Source: Citromicrobium sp. UBA3494 (GTDB taxonomy: Bacteria > Pseudomonadota > Alphaproteobacteria > Sphingomonadales > Sphingomonadaceae). Taken from it: 64,000 nucleotides of DNA. The notes under the pieces were generated by a model. The model was not told where the DNA came from. It worked only from the letters and a program-made list of their open reading frames with translations, and ran no database searches. Where the stretch lies: contig DFQH01000009.1 of NCBI GenBank assembly GCA_002377695.1, positions 1-64,000 on the forward strand, read 5' to 3'. Below are positions 8,737 to 16,956 of the stretch, piece after piece (within the stretch, counting starts at the first letter, position 1; every line of letters begins with the position of its first letter). The translations under genes were made by a program, and so were the position numbers.

Positions 8737-10323
8737 ATGGCATCGCCCCCGGATAAGCCTATCGGCAGCATCGCTCGCGCCGCGGAGATCGGCCAAATCC
8801 TAATGAGGCACGGCGCGAAAAATCTCGCCGGAGCCCTCGGATTTATTCCCTCTTCGAGCAATGTCATCGATCCTCGCGAATTTCGTCCGGCCGCAGTTGT
8901 CGCGTTCCTCCGTGACATCGGGCCAGTTGGTATAAAGCTGGGGCAGCTCCTCGCCACCCGAAGCGATCTGTTTACCGAACACTGGATCACGGCATTCTCA
9001 ACCCTGCACGATCAGGTGTCGCCAGTGCGCTTCGCAGATATCGAGCCCGTACTTGCTTCAAGCTGGGGTGAGGACTGGCGGAACGACTTTGCGCAGTTCG
9101 ACGAACAGCCTTTGGCGTCCGCCTCGATTGCACAGACCTATTCCGCCAAGCTACAGGACGGTAGCGAGGTCATCGTGAAGGTTCGCCGCCCGGGCACCGC
9201 CGCGCGCATGGAAGCCGATGTGCGCCTGCTTGTGCGTCTTGCCGAGATCGCAGAAGCACGCTCGCCTGACATCGCGCGTTACCGGCCAGTCGAGTTTCTG
9301 CGGACCTTCGGCCGCAATCTAGCCTGGGAGATGGACCTCGCTGCGGAATCCCGAGCCTGCGAGCGGATCGGCGCATATCTCGATACCATCGGCGTCAGGA
9401 CCCCGGCCATCCATTGGGAACTGACCGGGCTGCGGGTGAACGTTCAGGAACGCCTGTACGGCAGGCCCGCGTCTTCGCTGGGCAGCCCATCCGGCGACCC
9501 GCCGGTGGCGGCTTTCGCTAAAAGCTATGCCAACGCTGTCCTGCGCATGATCATCCTGAACGGCGAATTCCACGGCGACCCTCATCCCGGCAATGTTTTC
9601 CTGATCGGCGAGCAGGATGTCGGCTTCATCGACTTCGGATCAGTCGGGACGCTCACCAAGACGAGGCGCGACGAGATCGTTCGGCTCGTGCTTGCGATCG
9701 CTGGCGAGGAAACGAGCGAAGTCGCGGATGTCCTGCTCGCATGGGCGGGGGCGCCGAAGGTGGATCGCGATGCGCTCGCGGTGGATCTCGATCATTTGAT
9801 CGGAGAGTTCAGGGGGACCGTGCTTTCTGGAATCGAGTTCTCGCAAATTTTTTCCCGCGTTTTCGATCTTTTGCGGGATTATCAACTGGTCCTGCCACCC
9901 GATCTGGCCATCCTTCTGCGTACCTTGCTTACGGCAGAGGGTGTCGTCCGATCACTGGCACCCGACTATAACATTGCCGAGGACACCCGGCCGATCATGA
10001 CGGAGCTTTTCGCCGAGCGGTTCTCGCTCGCTAGCGCTCGGTCGGGTTTGAAGAAACTTCGCGGTCAGCTGCTGGGGTTGTCGGCGTCCTTGCCCGACAT
10101 ACTTGCCACTGCGAACTCGATCGCAAAGTCAGGATATGTGCCGGTTCAGCTCGATCCGCTCAGTATCGAGCAACTCGCAGGACTTCGCAATGAGCGTCAG
10201 TCCTTGAAAGGCCCTCTAGCTGCCGCATTGATCGTGGCTAGCGCATTGCTTGTCGATCAATCCTGGCTTCTGGCTGGCGGCGCGCTTGTGATTGCTGGGG
10301 TGGTGCTCATCCGAAAATCATAA
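8737..10323 (+). CDS. ABC1/UbiB (AarF) family atypical kinase
   Basis: A 528-residue UbiB-family protein. The ATG at 8737, 4 bases after the marR stop, fits the family N-terminus better than an upstream start inside marR. Visible motifs are the KxGQ element in VGIKLGQLLATRSDL, the alanine-rich loop ASASIAQ, the lysine in VIVKVRRPG, the catalytic FHGDPHPGN and the metal-binding FIDFG. Two hydrophobic segments close the C-terminus, as in membrane-bound UbiB. Members support ubiquinone or lipid metabolism by ATPase activity. Placement with marR and an efflux operon suggests an accessory paralogue rather than the housekeeping ubiB, but this is inference. Confidence 0.88.
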   Translation: MASPPDKPIGSIARAAEIGQILMRHGAKNLAGALGFIPSSSNVIDPREFRPAAVVAFLRDIGPVGIKLGQLLATRSDLFTEHWITAFSTLHDQVSPVRFADIEPVLASSWGEDWRNDFAQFDEQPLASASIAQTYSAKLQDGSEVIVKVRRPGTAARMEADVRLLVRLAEIAEARSPDIARYRPVEFLRTFGRNLAWEMDLAAESRACERIGAYLDTIGVRTPAIHWELTGLRVNVQERLYGRPASSLGSPSGDPPVAAFAKSYANAVLRMIILNGEFHGDPHPGNVFLIGEQDVGFIDFGSVGTLTKTRRDEIVRLVLAIAGEETSEVADVLLAWAGAPKVDRDALAVDLDHLIGEFRGTVLSGIEFSQIFSRVFDLLRDYQLVLPPDLAILLRTLLTAEGVVRSLAPDYNIAEDTRPIMTELFAERFSLASARSGLKKLRGQLLGLSASLPDILATANSIAKSGYVPVQLDPLSIEQLAGLRNERQSLKGPLAAALIVASALLVDQSWLLAGGALVIAGVVLIRKS

Positions 10324-10596
10324 TGAAGGAGCAACTTAATTCGTGCACGGTCACGTTACGGCAAAGCCGAACTTAATGAGGATTTCATACGCCGCACTTC
10401 AGCGACCAAGACGCATCGCGAAAAAAATTTTTCGACCTATTGCGATTGAAGGCTTATTTTCCTCAATCAGACGAAACTATGGAACGGCAGCTTTCAGGCT
10501 TGTCCTCGCCTGACTTTATGGCCGCTATTAGGGCGCATTGCTGCCAAGCGAATTAGACCCCACGACATTGAATTCGAATCTCTGGAGCGCGAAATC
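10324..10596. other. Intergenic gap with two small dyads
   Basis: No coding signal is seen. The gap is AT-rich for this window and holds an A/T self-complementary stretch at 10419-10434 and a stem with arms GATTGA (10444-10449) and TCAATC (10463-10468). These could end transcription of the UbiB-like gene or serve as recombinase arm sites; neither can be decided from the sequence. Confidence 0.35.
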
Positions 10597-11778
10597 TCAC
10601 TGACGCCAGGGGGCTTCGGATAGCGCCAGTCTGCACGCGATTTCATCACCAATTTCGGTCGCAGCCTCAAGGAGGGAGGTATCATCCAAGTGTGCATACC
10701 GAGCTGTTGTCGAAACCTGCCTGTGGCCAAGGAGGCTTCCAATCATCGGCAAAGTCTCGGATGATCGCGCTGCCAGGCTGGCATAGTTGTGCCTCAGATC
10801 GTGGAGCCTGACGTCATCCAGACCGGCATCACGCCGAAGCTTGCGCCAGAACCAGTCGATCGCTGAAACCGACTGCCCCTTGAACGGAAACACTAGCTCA
10901 TCCTTCTTCCCACGCGGCAATCCATCGAGCACCGCCCTCGCCTCCTGGCCAAGCCAGACGATGCGCGGACCTGTCTTGGAATCGGTCAGTTTGAGCTTCC
11001 GCCCCTGAACCTCGCCCCAGGTGAGGTTGAGGATTTCGCCGCGTCGGCATCCCGTCAACGTGAGCAGTGTGACTACCGCCGCCTCGACGGGCTGGTCAGC
11101 GCGTCGGTCGACAAGGGCTTTCCCGAGCCGCGCCATCTCGGCGTCGCTCAGAAACCGTTCGATCTTGCGCCCCCTGTTCTTCTTCACGCCTCGAAAGGGG
11201 TTTGAATGCTCCGGAATATAGCCCCAGGCCTCGGCCTTGGCGAACATGGCTTTCAGAATTTCCATGGCGCGGTTTGCCGCGCCCGGCCCTGCCGAGCGCG
11301 TTACCTCCGCGTGCCAGCGCACCGCATCGGCATGATCGATCTCGTCGATGAACTTGCCCGCAAACGCATGGTCGAGATGGGTGCGGCGGTAGATGTCCTG
11401 GATCTCGCGCGTGGACTTCTTCCAGGTCGGTGCCGCCACATCCCAATACGACTGAAGGAACGCCGCATAGGTCGGCGTCTTCGTGCCGCGCTTCTTCTTG
11501 TCTGCCGGGTTCTGCCCGAGCTCGATCCGGAGGATCAGCCGGCGGGCAACATCCTTCGCGATGCGCTCGGTAAGGATGGCGGCATCGCCGATCGTTATCA
11601 ACCGCTGCTTGCCACCGATGGTCCGCTGGAGGACGTAGCTCTTGCGTCCTGAGCGGTGGATGCGCTCGCCAAAGCCCGGAAGCACGTAGTCAAACCTCGT
11701 CCGGCGCTTCCCAGCCTCTCCCGGAACAACGCGCGCGAGTTCCTCGGCCAGGATATGCTTCAGATCGTATCCGGTCAC
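10597..11778 (-). CDS. Tyrosine recombinase/integrase, downstream member of a tandem pair
   Basis: A 393-residue phage-type integrase. I place the start at the GTG at 11778, which overlaps the stop of the preceding integrase by 4 bases; the frame is open further upstream but that part has no integrase similarity. An N-terminal DUF4102-like or arm-binding region is followed by a SAM-like core-binding domain (about 95-190) and the catalytic domain. The catalytic set is complete: Arg in TGCRRGEI, Lys in DSKTGP, HDLRHNY, and GHRQVSTTARYAH with the nucleophilic Tyr. It probably acts with the second recombinase to move the island to its left. Confidence 0.88.
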   Translation of the reverse strand: MTGYDLKHILAEELARVVPGEAGKRRTRFDYVLPGFGERIHRSGRKSYVLQRTIGGKQRLITIGDAAILTERIAKDVARRLILRIELGQNPADKKKRGTKTPTYAAFLQSYWDVAAPTWKKSTREIQDIYRRTHLDHAFAGKFIDEIDHADAVRWHAEVTRSAGPGAANRAMEILKAMFAKAEAWGYIPEHSNPFRGVKKNRGRKIERFLSDAEMARLGKALVDRRADQPVEAAVVTLLTLTGCRRGEILNLTWGEVQGRKLKLTDSKTGPRIVWLGQEARAVLDGLPRGKKDELVFPFKGQSVSAIDWFWRKLRRDAGLDDVRLHDLRHNYASLAARSSETLPMIGSLLGHRQVSTTARYAHLDDTSLLEAATEIGDEIACRLALSEAPWRQ

Positions 11779-13019
11779 GCCGCGATGCCCAGCGCACCGG
11801 CGAGGCTCGAACAAATCCGGTCGGCGCTCTCCGAGATGATGTCGTCTGCAAGATGCGCATAGCGCGCGGTCGTCTCGGGAAGCGCGTGCCCCAACAGCTT
11901 GCCGATGGTCGCGAGTGGAATGCCCTTGGCAATGGCCGCTGAGGCAAAGCTGTGGCGAAGATCGTGGAGCCGGACATCGGGAAGAGCGGCCTTGCGCCTG
12001 ATCCTGATCCAGTGTTCTCCAAGATTGATTGGTCCCTCCCGATGCAACGCCGGAAAGACAAGCTGGTCGTCGGCCCGGCGGTCGAGGCCACTCAGAATTT
12101 CGATCGCTTGCGGGTTGAGATAAATGGTCTTCGGGCCGGTCTTGCTGTCGGGTAGCGCAAGTCGAGGAATCTGGACGTAGCGCCAGCGCAAGGTCGCAAT
12201 CTCCGAAGCACGTGCACCCGTGTAAACGAGCAAGAGAAGCGCGGGGATCACGAACGGGTTCGCAAACTCGTGATTGGCCAACGCGCGCCCGAGCCTGCGG
12301 TATTCGTCGGCGGAAAGGTAGCGCTCCGGGAGCTCGCGCTTGAAGCGGGACACACCGCGACACGGGTTGGAGCATTTGGCGCGATACCCGAGCTTTTCCG
12401 CATACTGCATCATGACAGACATGATCGGGATGGTGCGATTGAAGCTCCCTTCCCTCTTTGTCATGGTGTCGCGCCAGCGGTTGATGTCTGACCGTGCGAT
12501 CATGTCGACCGGAAGTTCGCCGAAATGCGGAATGAGCAGCTGATCGATGCGCGAGCGCGAGCTCGTCCTGGTCGACGGCTTCCAGTGCGGCGAATAGTCG
12601 GTCCAGAATTCCTCGGCGAAGTCGACAAAGAGCGGGACCTTTTTCTGCTCGGGCGCAGACGGCAGGTCGGCAAGCGTAGCCCTGATGAGCAATCTGCGCG
12701 CGGCAGCGCGCGCGGCGGGAGCGCCCAGCGCACCTGCCGCCACTCCCGCGCGTCCCAGCGTCACCATCCTCTGCACGCCTCGGGGCCTGTACTTCACTAT
12801 CCAGCTAAGGTGTCCGGACTTGCGCTTGCGCAGTCCGAAGCCAGGCAGTTCATTATCCCATGTAATCCCGAGCGGAAGTGAGGCTCGACGGGCCACATGA
12901 CCGGTCAGTTTCAGCTTATTGGATTGGCGTTTGTGGGTGACGGCTGTGCCTTGCCCACCCACAGATTGCCGGTGGGTTAGAAATTTCGAACTATCTGTTT
13001 TTACTAGGTTTTGCTCCAT
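11775..13019 (-). CDS. Tyrosine recombinase/integrase, upstream member of a tandem pair
   Basis: A 414-residue phage-type integrase. The N-terminus (about residues 40-110) resembles the arm-binding domain of P4-like integrases, followed by a core-binding domain and a complete catalytic domain: TGARASEI, DSKTGPK, HDLRHSF and GHALPETTARYAH. It is clearly paralogous to the gene it overlaps, yet the two differ over most of their length, so this is not a recent duplication. Both seem intact. Its 5' end faces the tRNA-like attachment fragment at 13188-13208. Confidence 0.88.
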   Translation of the reverse strand: MEQNLVKTDSSKFLTHRQSVGGQGTAVTHKRQSNKLKLTGHVARRASLPLGITWDNELPGFGLRKRKSGHLSWIVKYRPRGVQRMVTLGRAGVAAGALGAPAARAAARRLLIRATLADLPSAPEQKKVPLFVDFAEEFWTDYSPHWKPSTRTSSRSRIDQLLIPHFGELPVDMIARSDINRWRDTMTKREGSFNRTIPIMSVMMQYAEKLGYRAKCSNPCRGVSRFKRELPERYLSADEYRRLGRALANHEFANPFVIPALLLLVYTGARASEIATLRWRYVQIPRLALPDSKTGPKTIYLNPQAIEILSGLDRRADDQLVFPALHREGPINLGEHWIRIRRKAALPDVRLHDLRHSFASAAIAKGIPLATIGKLLGHALPETTARYAHLADDIISESADRICSSLAGALGIAA

Positions 13020-13187
13020 AAATGCAGCTTAGGCTGCGTACGGTGTGCTGCGAAGTTCCAAAGTGCGTGGGCGATTTCGGCAACTCAGATGATAAACTTC
13101 ATCGTATAAAGCGGGGTATGAATGGGGGTGCCACGTAAACGCTCTATACCTTTTATTGTTTAGTTAAAGGATTATGGATCGTTAGAT

Positions 13188-13208
13188 CGTATCCCTCCGT
13201 CTCCGCCA
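13188..13208 (+). other. Putative attachment site: 3' end of a tRNA-Ser-like gene
   Basis: Bases 13188-13208 read like the last third of a tRNA T-arm and acceptor, ending in an encoded CCA, and resemble alphaproteobacterial tRNA-Ser 3' ends. No 5' part of a tRNA lies upstream, so it is not a complete gene. Sequence to the left is AT-rich and to the right GC-rich. With the integrase genes beside it, the simplest reading is the distal repeat of an island inserted in a tRNA-Ser gene, the intact tRNA lying left of the window. Confidence 0.45.
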
Positions 13209-13291
13209 CCTTCCTTGGTAGATCATTGATTTAACGTGGCTTCCAGAGGAAGGTCGCGCCGGCCCACATCCCCCCCACGGCGCTGACGTGG

Positions 13292-13560
13292 TTGGAACGC
13301 CCGAGGATTCGGCGCATGATGCAGGTCTCGCCCCACCCCGACGACGAAACGCTCGGCTGCGGCATGGCGCTGGCGAGCGCCGCGGCAACCGGGCGGCGGA
13401 GCGCGCTGCGAGGCGAGGAATTGCACAGCGCGCCGGATACACTCCCCCCGGACGAGGGATCGCCATCGCGCGCGCGGGGCTGACCGACGGCAGCAGTGCC
13501 GCCAAGCGTCCCAGCCGGAGTTCCTCGACCATGCCCGCACGCGCCCGAGAACGAAGAACC
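13292..13560 (+). pseudogene. Decayed PIG-L family deacetylase fragment
   Basis: One frame carries SPHPDDETLGCGMALA followed by AAATGR (about 13327-13392), a close match to the zinc-binding start of PIG-L N-acetylglucosaminyl deacetylases (normally HPDDETLGCGG). That frame then stops at 13481-13483. A second frame resumes with AIARAGLTDGSS (from about 13447), matching the next conserved strand, and soon loses similarity. About 25 unrelated codons separate the two pieces, and the remaining ~150 residues of the family are missing. I read it as a remnant, possibly damaged when the neighbouring island inserted. No functional product is expected. Confidence 0.55.
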
Positions 13561-13589
13561 CGGGCGCCCCTGATGAGGCGCCCGGGTTC
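13556..13589 (-). terminator. Hairpin terminator downstream of the autotransporter gene
   Basis: A 13-bp perfect stem (GAACCCGGGCGCC and its complement) with an 8-base loop lies about 75 bases beyond the autotransporter stop on its strand. On the minus strand it is followed by a pyrimidine-rich TTCGTTCTC. The strength of the stem and its position fit an intrinsic terminator with a weak T tract. Confidence 0.7.
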
Positions 13590-13664
13590 CGGGTTCGATC
13601 GGCCCTTCCGTGGGAAGGAGTCTGGACCGGGTGCCGAACCCATCTCGTGAGCCCTGCGGCCTTT

Positions 13665-16600
13665 CTACATCGCGAAACTGATGGAAGCTCGCAGCGCATA
13701 ACCGATCTGCTCGTTACGCTCCTCGGCCGAGACTTCGCCCGAGATCGTATAGAAGGCGGTGCCCCCCAACCCGCGCAGCCCCGCGTACCACCCGCTGGCG
13801 CGCTGCTCGGGCGTCAGCGTGAAACTGTCGCCGTCGCCGAACCGGGCTGTCGTCGCACCCAGTTCTCCGGAGAGGATTTCGCGCCAGCCGCCTTCCGCTT
13901 CGATCCGCAGCCAGTTCTTGTCGCGCCGGCGCATGCCAAGAAGGTCGAACCCGACCGCGCTGCCGACATTGACCGCCATTTCGTCGCTGGTGCGATCCTG
14001 GATGGTCAGGTTCAGCGCTTCACCGCCCGTCTCGACATATCCGTCCTCGCTCAGACGGATGTAGTCGAGCGTGACGGACGGCCGGACGAAGAAGAACTGC
14101 GATCCCGCTTCGAGCGAGGCCCCCGCGATGAAGCTGGTGGCGTTGCCCGACCACTGGCCATCGATCGTGCGCTGGACCGTCTCCTCGCCATTGGCGCCGG
14201 AGAAATAGCGCGCTCCATCGAAGTCGGCGAAGCTGTAGGAACCGCGCGCGAAACCGGAGAGCGCGCCCCATGTGCCGCGCCAGTAAAGCGCTCCTTCGTA
14301 GCTGTTGGAGATGATGTTGTTCTCGGCCAGCGTATCGTGGCGGTTCCAGAGCCAGGTGGCCGTGGCACCGAGCGTGCCGAACCCGGTCGAAAGCTCGGCA
14401 CCGCCCGAAAAGCCGAGACCGTCAAGATCGTATTGCGCGGTCTCGCCTTCGTCCTTGGAGGAATCCCAGGCCGCTGCATCGAACAGGATGCTCAGCTTTT
14501 CCTTGCGTTCAAGAGGCCCGTCGGGATTCGCGAGCCTGCGGGCGAAGGTCCGGATGCCCAGGCTGATACCATCGAACGCGCCCCCCGCATGATCGGGCAG
14601 CGTCTGCGCGACGGCTGCACGAAACGCGTTCTTCTCCGTGATGCCGAGGAAGACGCCCGCCACATCGTCGTCATCCGCAAGAGCAGCGTACACCGCATCA
14701 TAGGCACTCGCCTGCGCACGGTTGAGGCCGAGCTCCTCGGTCGCCTTGCGAGCGATGTCGACGTTCACCAGGCCGGCGGCCTGATCCACGGCCAGCAGCG
14801 CGTCGTACATGAACGGCACGAGGGCAACGTCCGAGTCGAGGTCTCCCGCGCCGGTCAGGCTGCCTGCGCTGATGACGGTGTAGGTTCCCTCTGCCTGCGC
14901 GATGTCGGTCAGCCGCAGCTTGAGCTTCGCGCCCTCGGCAAAGCTGGCATTCCCCGTCACGGTGATGGCGGTGCCCGCAGCCGGGTCCTTGCTGAGCGTG
15001 CCGACGATGACGCCGTTCGCCCCCACCGCAAGGGTCGACAAGGTGGTCGGCACGCCCAGATCGAGCGTTCCGCCGTCGACCGTGACCGCTACGTTCTCGC
15101 TACCGGCGAGACGCCCCTTGAACAGGGCGTTGTCGCCCAGGGTGAGAGTCCCCGTCCCGCCCGCGAAATCGGCGGTGCCCGCGAAGGCCGATGTGCCCGA
15201 GAGGATCAGCTCGTCGGCCTGGCCGCCAAAGCTCGCTTTGCCGGAGAAGCTGGCATCGCCAGACATGACGAAACGGTCCACGCCTGCGCCGAAAGATACG
15301 TCGCCCGCGGCGGTCCCGTCGAGCAGTTCGAGCCGGTCGGCGCCGCCACCGAACAGGATGTCGCCCGTGATGGAGGGCGCGGTCACTCCCGATCCGACCA
15401 CCGTCTGGCGCACGACCGCTCCGGCGCCGACACTCGAAAGGTCGATCGCGATATTCCGGCCCGTACCGGCCTTCGCGCCGCTGGCGCTGATACTCCCGCT
15501 GTTCTCGACCAATTGCAGTGTGCCGCTGCGATCCACGATCGCGACGGCGGAGCTTGCGTCTTTGAGAGCGGTCGCGGTGATCTTGCCGCTGTTGCGTACA
15601 TAGGGCAGATTTGCCCCGGCATCGATCGAAAGCGCGGTCGCCTGCGTTGTATCGCTGGCCCCGCCCGATGCGGAAATGGTGCCCGCATTGCGCAGTTCTG
15701 GGGTGGTCGCGCCCGCGCCGAACCGCAGCGCGGTGGCATTGCTGTCCCTCGATGCGGCCGTCACGGACCCGTTGATCGCGATCCCCCCGGCAACCGAAAC
15801 ATCGCCGCCGCGCCCGCCGATCACCATCCCGTTTCCATCGACCCCGGCGTAGACGCCCGTGCCGGTGATCGACCCGTCGATGATGATGCCGAAGCCGGAG
15901 GCTGTCGCTGGAAGCGCACCGATCGCGATATCCCTGCCGGTGGCCCCGATGACGACGGCCGGTGCAGCACCGAAGGACGTAATCTTCGCGGTGCCTTCCT
16001 TGGCATCCTCGATCCCGTCCTTGTCCTCGTCGGGATCGTCCTTGTCCGCGTCGGCGGGCGGTACGGCGAAGCGGATGCCCTTGGCGACATCGCCTTCGAC
16101 AACGATTGCACTGCCCCCCTGCAGCAGATCGTCGGCATCGAGCTTGCTGGTATCGGAAGGCAGCGTCGTGGAGCGGTAGCCGGTGGCAGCGATCGTGCCC
16201 TGCACCTGCAGGGTGCCGTCCACATCGCCCGCGAAGCGCGCTGCAACGGCGTCCTCGCCCTTGGCCGTCACCGTACCGGCAAGCCGGACGTCGCCCGTCA
16301 CATCGTGCAGTTCCACGCCCACGCTCCGGTCGCCGAGGACGTTCGTTTCGCCGTCATGAACGAACTTGCCGTCGAGGGTGCCCGCCACCGTGATGCCGGC
16401 CGAGTCGTTGCCTTCGACCGTAATCTTGCCGGAATTGACGATATTGCCCGTCAGGTCGCCGCGGACACGAATGCCTGCGCGGTCCGTGCCCACCGCAAAG
16501 GGACCGTCGAGATCGCCGTCCTTGTCGACATCTTCCGGGGTATAGGTTTCGTCGACGGTAATCGTGCCGGAGTTGACGATGTCCGCCTCGCGGTCGCCCG

Positions 16601-16865
16601 TGGTCTCGATCCCGCTCGCGCCATCGGCGTTGGAGACCAGGATATTGCCCTCGTTGGTCGCGTCGTGATCGCTGTCGATGACGATGCCCGAACCGCTCGT
16701 CAGCTCGATCGAACCGTTGCTCGTCACCTTGACGTCGTCGCCCGCGCCGTTGTCGAGCTGCGAGGTGCGAACCGGCTGGGTACGCTTCGAATCGACCGTG
16801 GTCTGGGCCGCCGCGGGCACCGCAAGGGCTGCAAGCGCGGTTCCGGCCAGAAGATAACGATACAT
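13665..16865 (-). CDS. Autotransporter-domain outer-membrane protein
   Basis: A 1066-residue type V secretion protein. A Sec signal peptide (1-21, ending AAAQ) is followed by a passenger rich in short SG, TI and VNSG beta-helix repeats to about residue 690, then an autotransporter beta-barrel over the last ~290 residues with alternating aromatic strands. The last residue is Met after SISFA rather than the usual Phe or Trp. Two aspartate-rich inserts, DVDKDGDLDG (112-121) and DADKDDPDED (272-281), look like calcium-binding loops. It lies 91 bases after a FecI-FecR-TonB set on the same strand and may be its target. Passenger function is unknown. Confidence 0.85.
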   Translation of the reverse strand: MYRYLLAGTALAALAVPAAAQTTVDSKRTQPVRTSQLDNGAGDDVKVTSNGSIELTSGSGIVIDSDHDATNEGNILVSNADGASGIETTGDREADIVNSGTITVDETYTPEDVDKDGDLDGPFAVGTDRAGIRVRGDLTGNIVNSGKITVEGNDSAGITVAGTLDGKFVHDGETNVLGDRSVGVELHDVTGDVRLAGTVTAKGEDAVAARFAGDVDGTLQVQGTIAATGYRSTTLPSDTSKLDADDLLQGGSAIVVEGDVAKGIRFAVPPADADKDDPDEDKDGIEDAKEGTAKITSFGAAPAVVIGATGRDIAIGALPATASGFGIIIDGSITGTGVYAGVDGNGMVIGGRGGDVSVAGGIAINGSVTAASRDSNATALRFGAGATTPELRNAGTISASGGASDTTQATALSIDAGANLPYVRNSGKITATALKDASSAVAIVDRSGTLQLVENSGSISASGAKAGTGRNIAIDLSSVGAGAVVRQTVVGSGVTAPSITGDILFGGGADRLELLDGTAAGDVSFGAGVDRFVMSGDASFSGKASFGGQADELILSGTSAFAGTADFAGGTGTLTLGDNALFKGRLAGSENVAVTVDGGTLDLGVPTTLSTLAVGANGVIVGTLSKDPAAGTAITVTGNASFAEGAKLKLRLTDIAQAEGTYTVISAGSLTGAGDLDSDVALVPFMYDALLAVDQAAGLVNVDIARKATEELGLNRAQASAYDAVYAALADDDDVAGVFLGITEKNAFRAAVAQTLPDHAGGAFDGISLGIRTFARRLANPDGPLERKEKLSILFDAAAWDSSKDEGETAQYDLDGLGFSGGAELSTGFGTLGATATWLWNRHDTLAENNIISNSYEGALYWRGTWGALSGFARGSYSFADFDGARYFSGANGEETVQRTIDGQWSGNATSFIAGASLEAGSQFFFVRPSVTLDYIRLSEDGYVETGGEALNLTIQDRTSDEMAVNVGSAVGFDLLGMRRRDKNWLRIEAEGGWREILSGELGATTARFGDGDSFTLTPEQRASGWYAGLRGLGGTAFYTISGEVSAEERNEQIGYALRASISFAM

Positions 16866-16867
16866 GC

Positions 16868-16895
16868 ATTCCTCCGTCTGTTGTCAGACGGGAGG
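16868..16895 (-). promoter_or_regulatory. Hairpin overlapping the autotransporter Shine-Dalgarno
   Basis: On the minus strand a stem with arms around CCGTCTG and CAGACGG and a 4-base loop extends by TCCT/AGGA pairing across one bulged base. The 3' arm contains GGAGGA, the ribosome-binding site, 5-6 bases before the ATG at 16865. Folding would hide the site. It could be a translational switch or thermosensor. A weaker stem with an internal bulge (16926-16949) lies between it and the TonB receptor stop. Confidence 0.45.
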
Positions 16896-16956
16896 ACGGA
16901 GCCAGCCGGATCTTCCCTTGGGCCCGGGCGAGAAAAATCTCAGGCGCCCCCTGCTG

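Larger units (their letters stand above)
13020..13664. other. Non-coding junction between the island and the autotransporter locus
   Basis: The first ~185 bases are AT-rich and hold no gene. They end at the tRNA-like fragment (13188-13208). GC-rich sequence then carries the PIG-L remnant and the autotransporter terminator. Open frames on both strands here have no recognisable product. Confidence 0.5.

Noticed and set aside
10419..10434. Poly-A/poly-T self-complementary stretch as a replication origin or IS end
   Set aside because: No DnaA-box cluster, transposase or target duplication is seen; it may only be a weak terminator.
10567..10580. ATTCGAATC sequence resembling a tRNA T-loop
   Set aside because: No pairing T-stem, anticodon arm or acceptor stem could be built around it.
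11779..12375. Extension of the downstream integrase to a 592-residue protein
   Set aside because: The extra 199 residues lie inside the upstream integrase in another frame and have no similarity; the GTG at 11778 overlaps the upstream stop.
13182..13699. Minus-strand open frames of ~155 codons downstream of the autotransporter
   Set aside because: They are Arg/Pro/Ser-rich, run through the terminator hairpin and oppose the PIG-L remnant.
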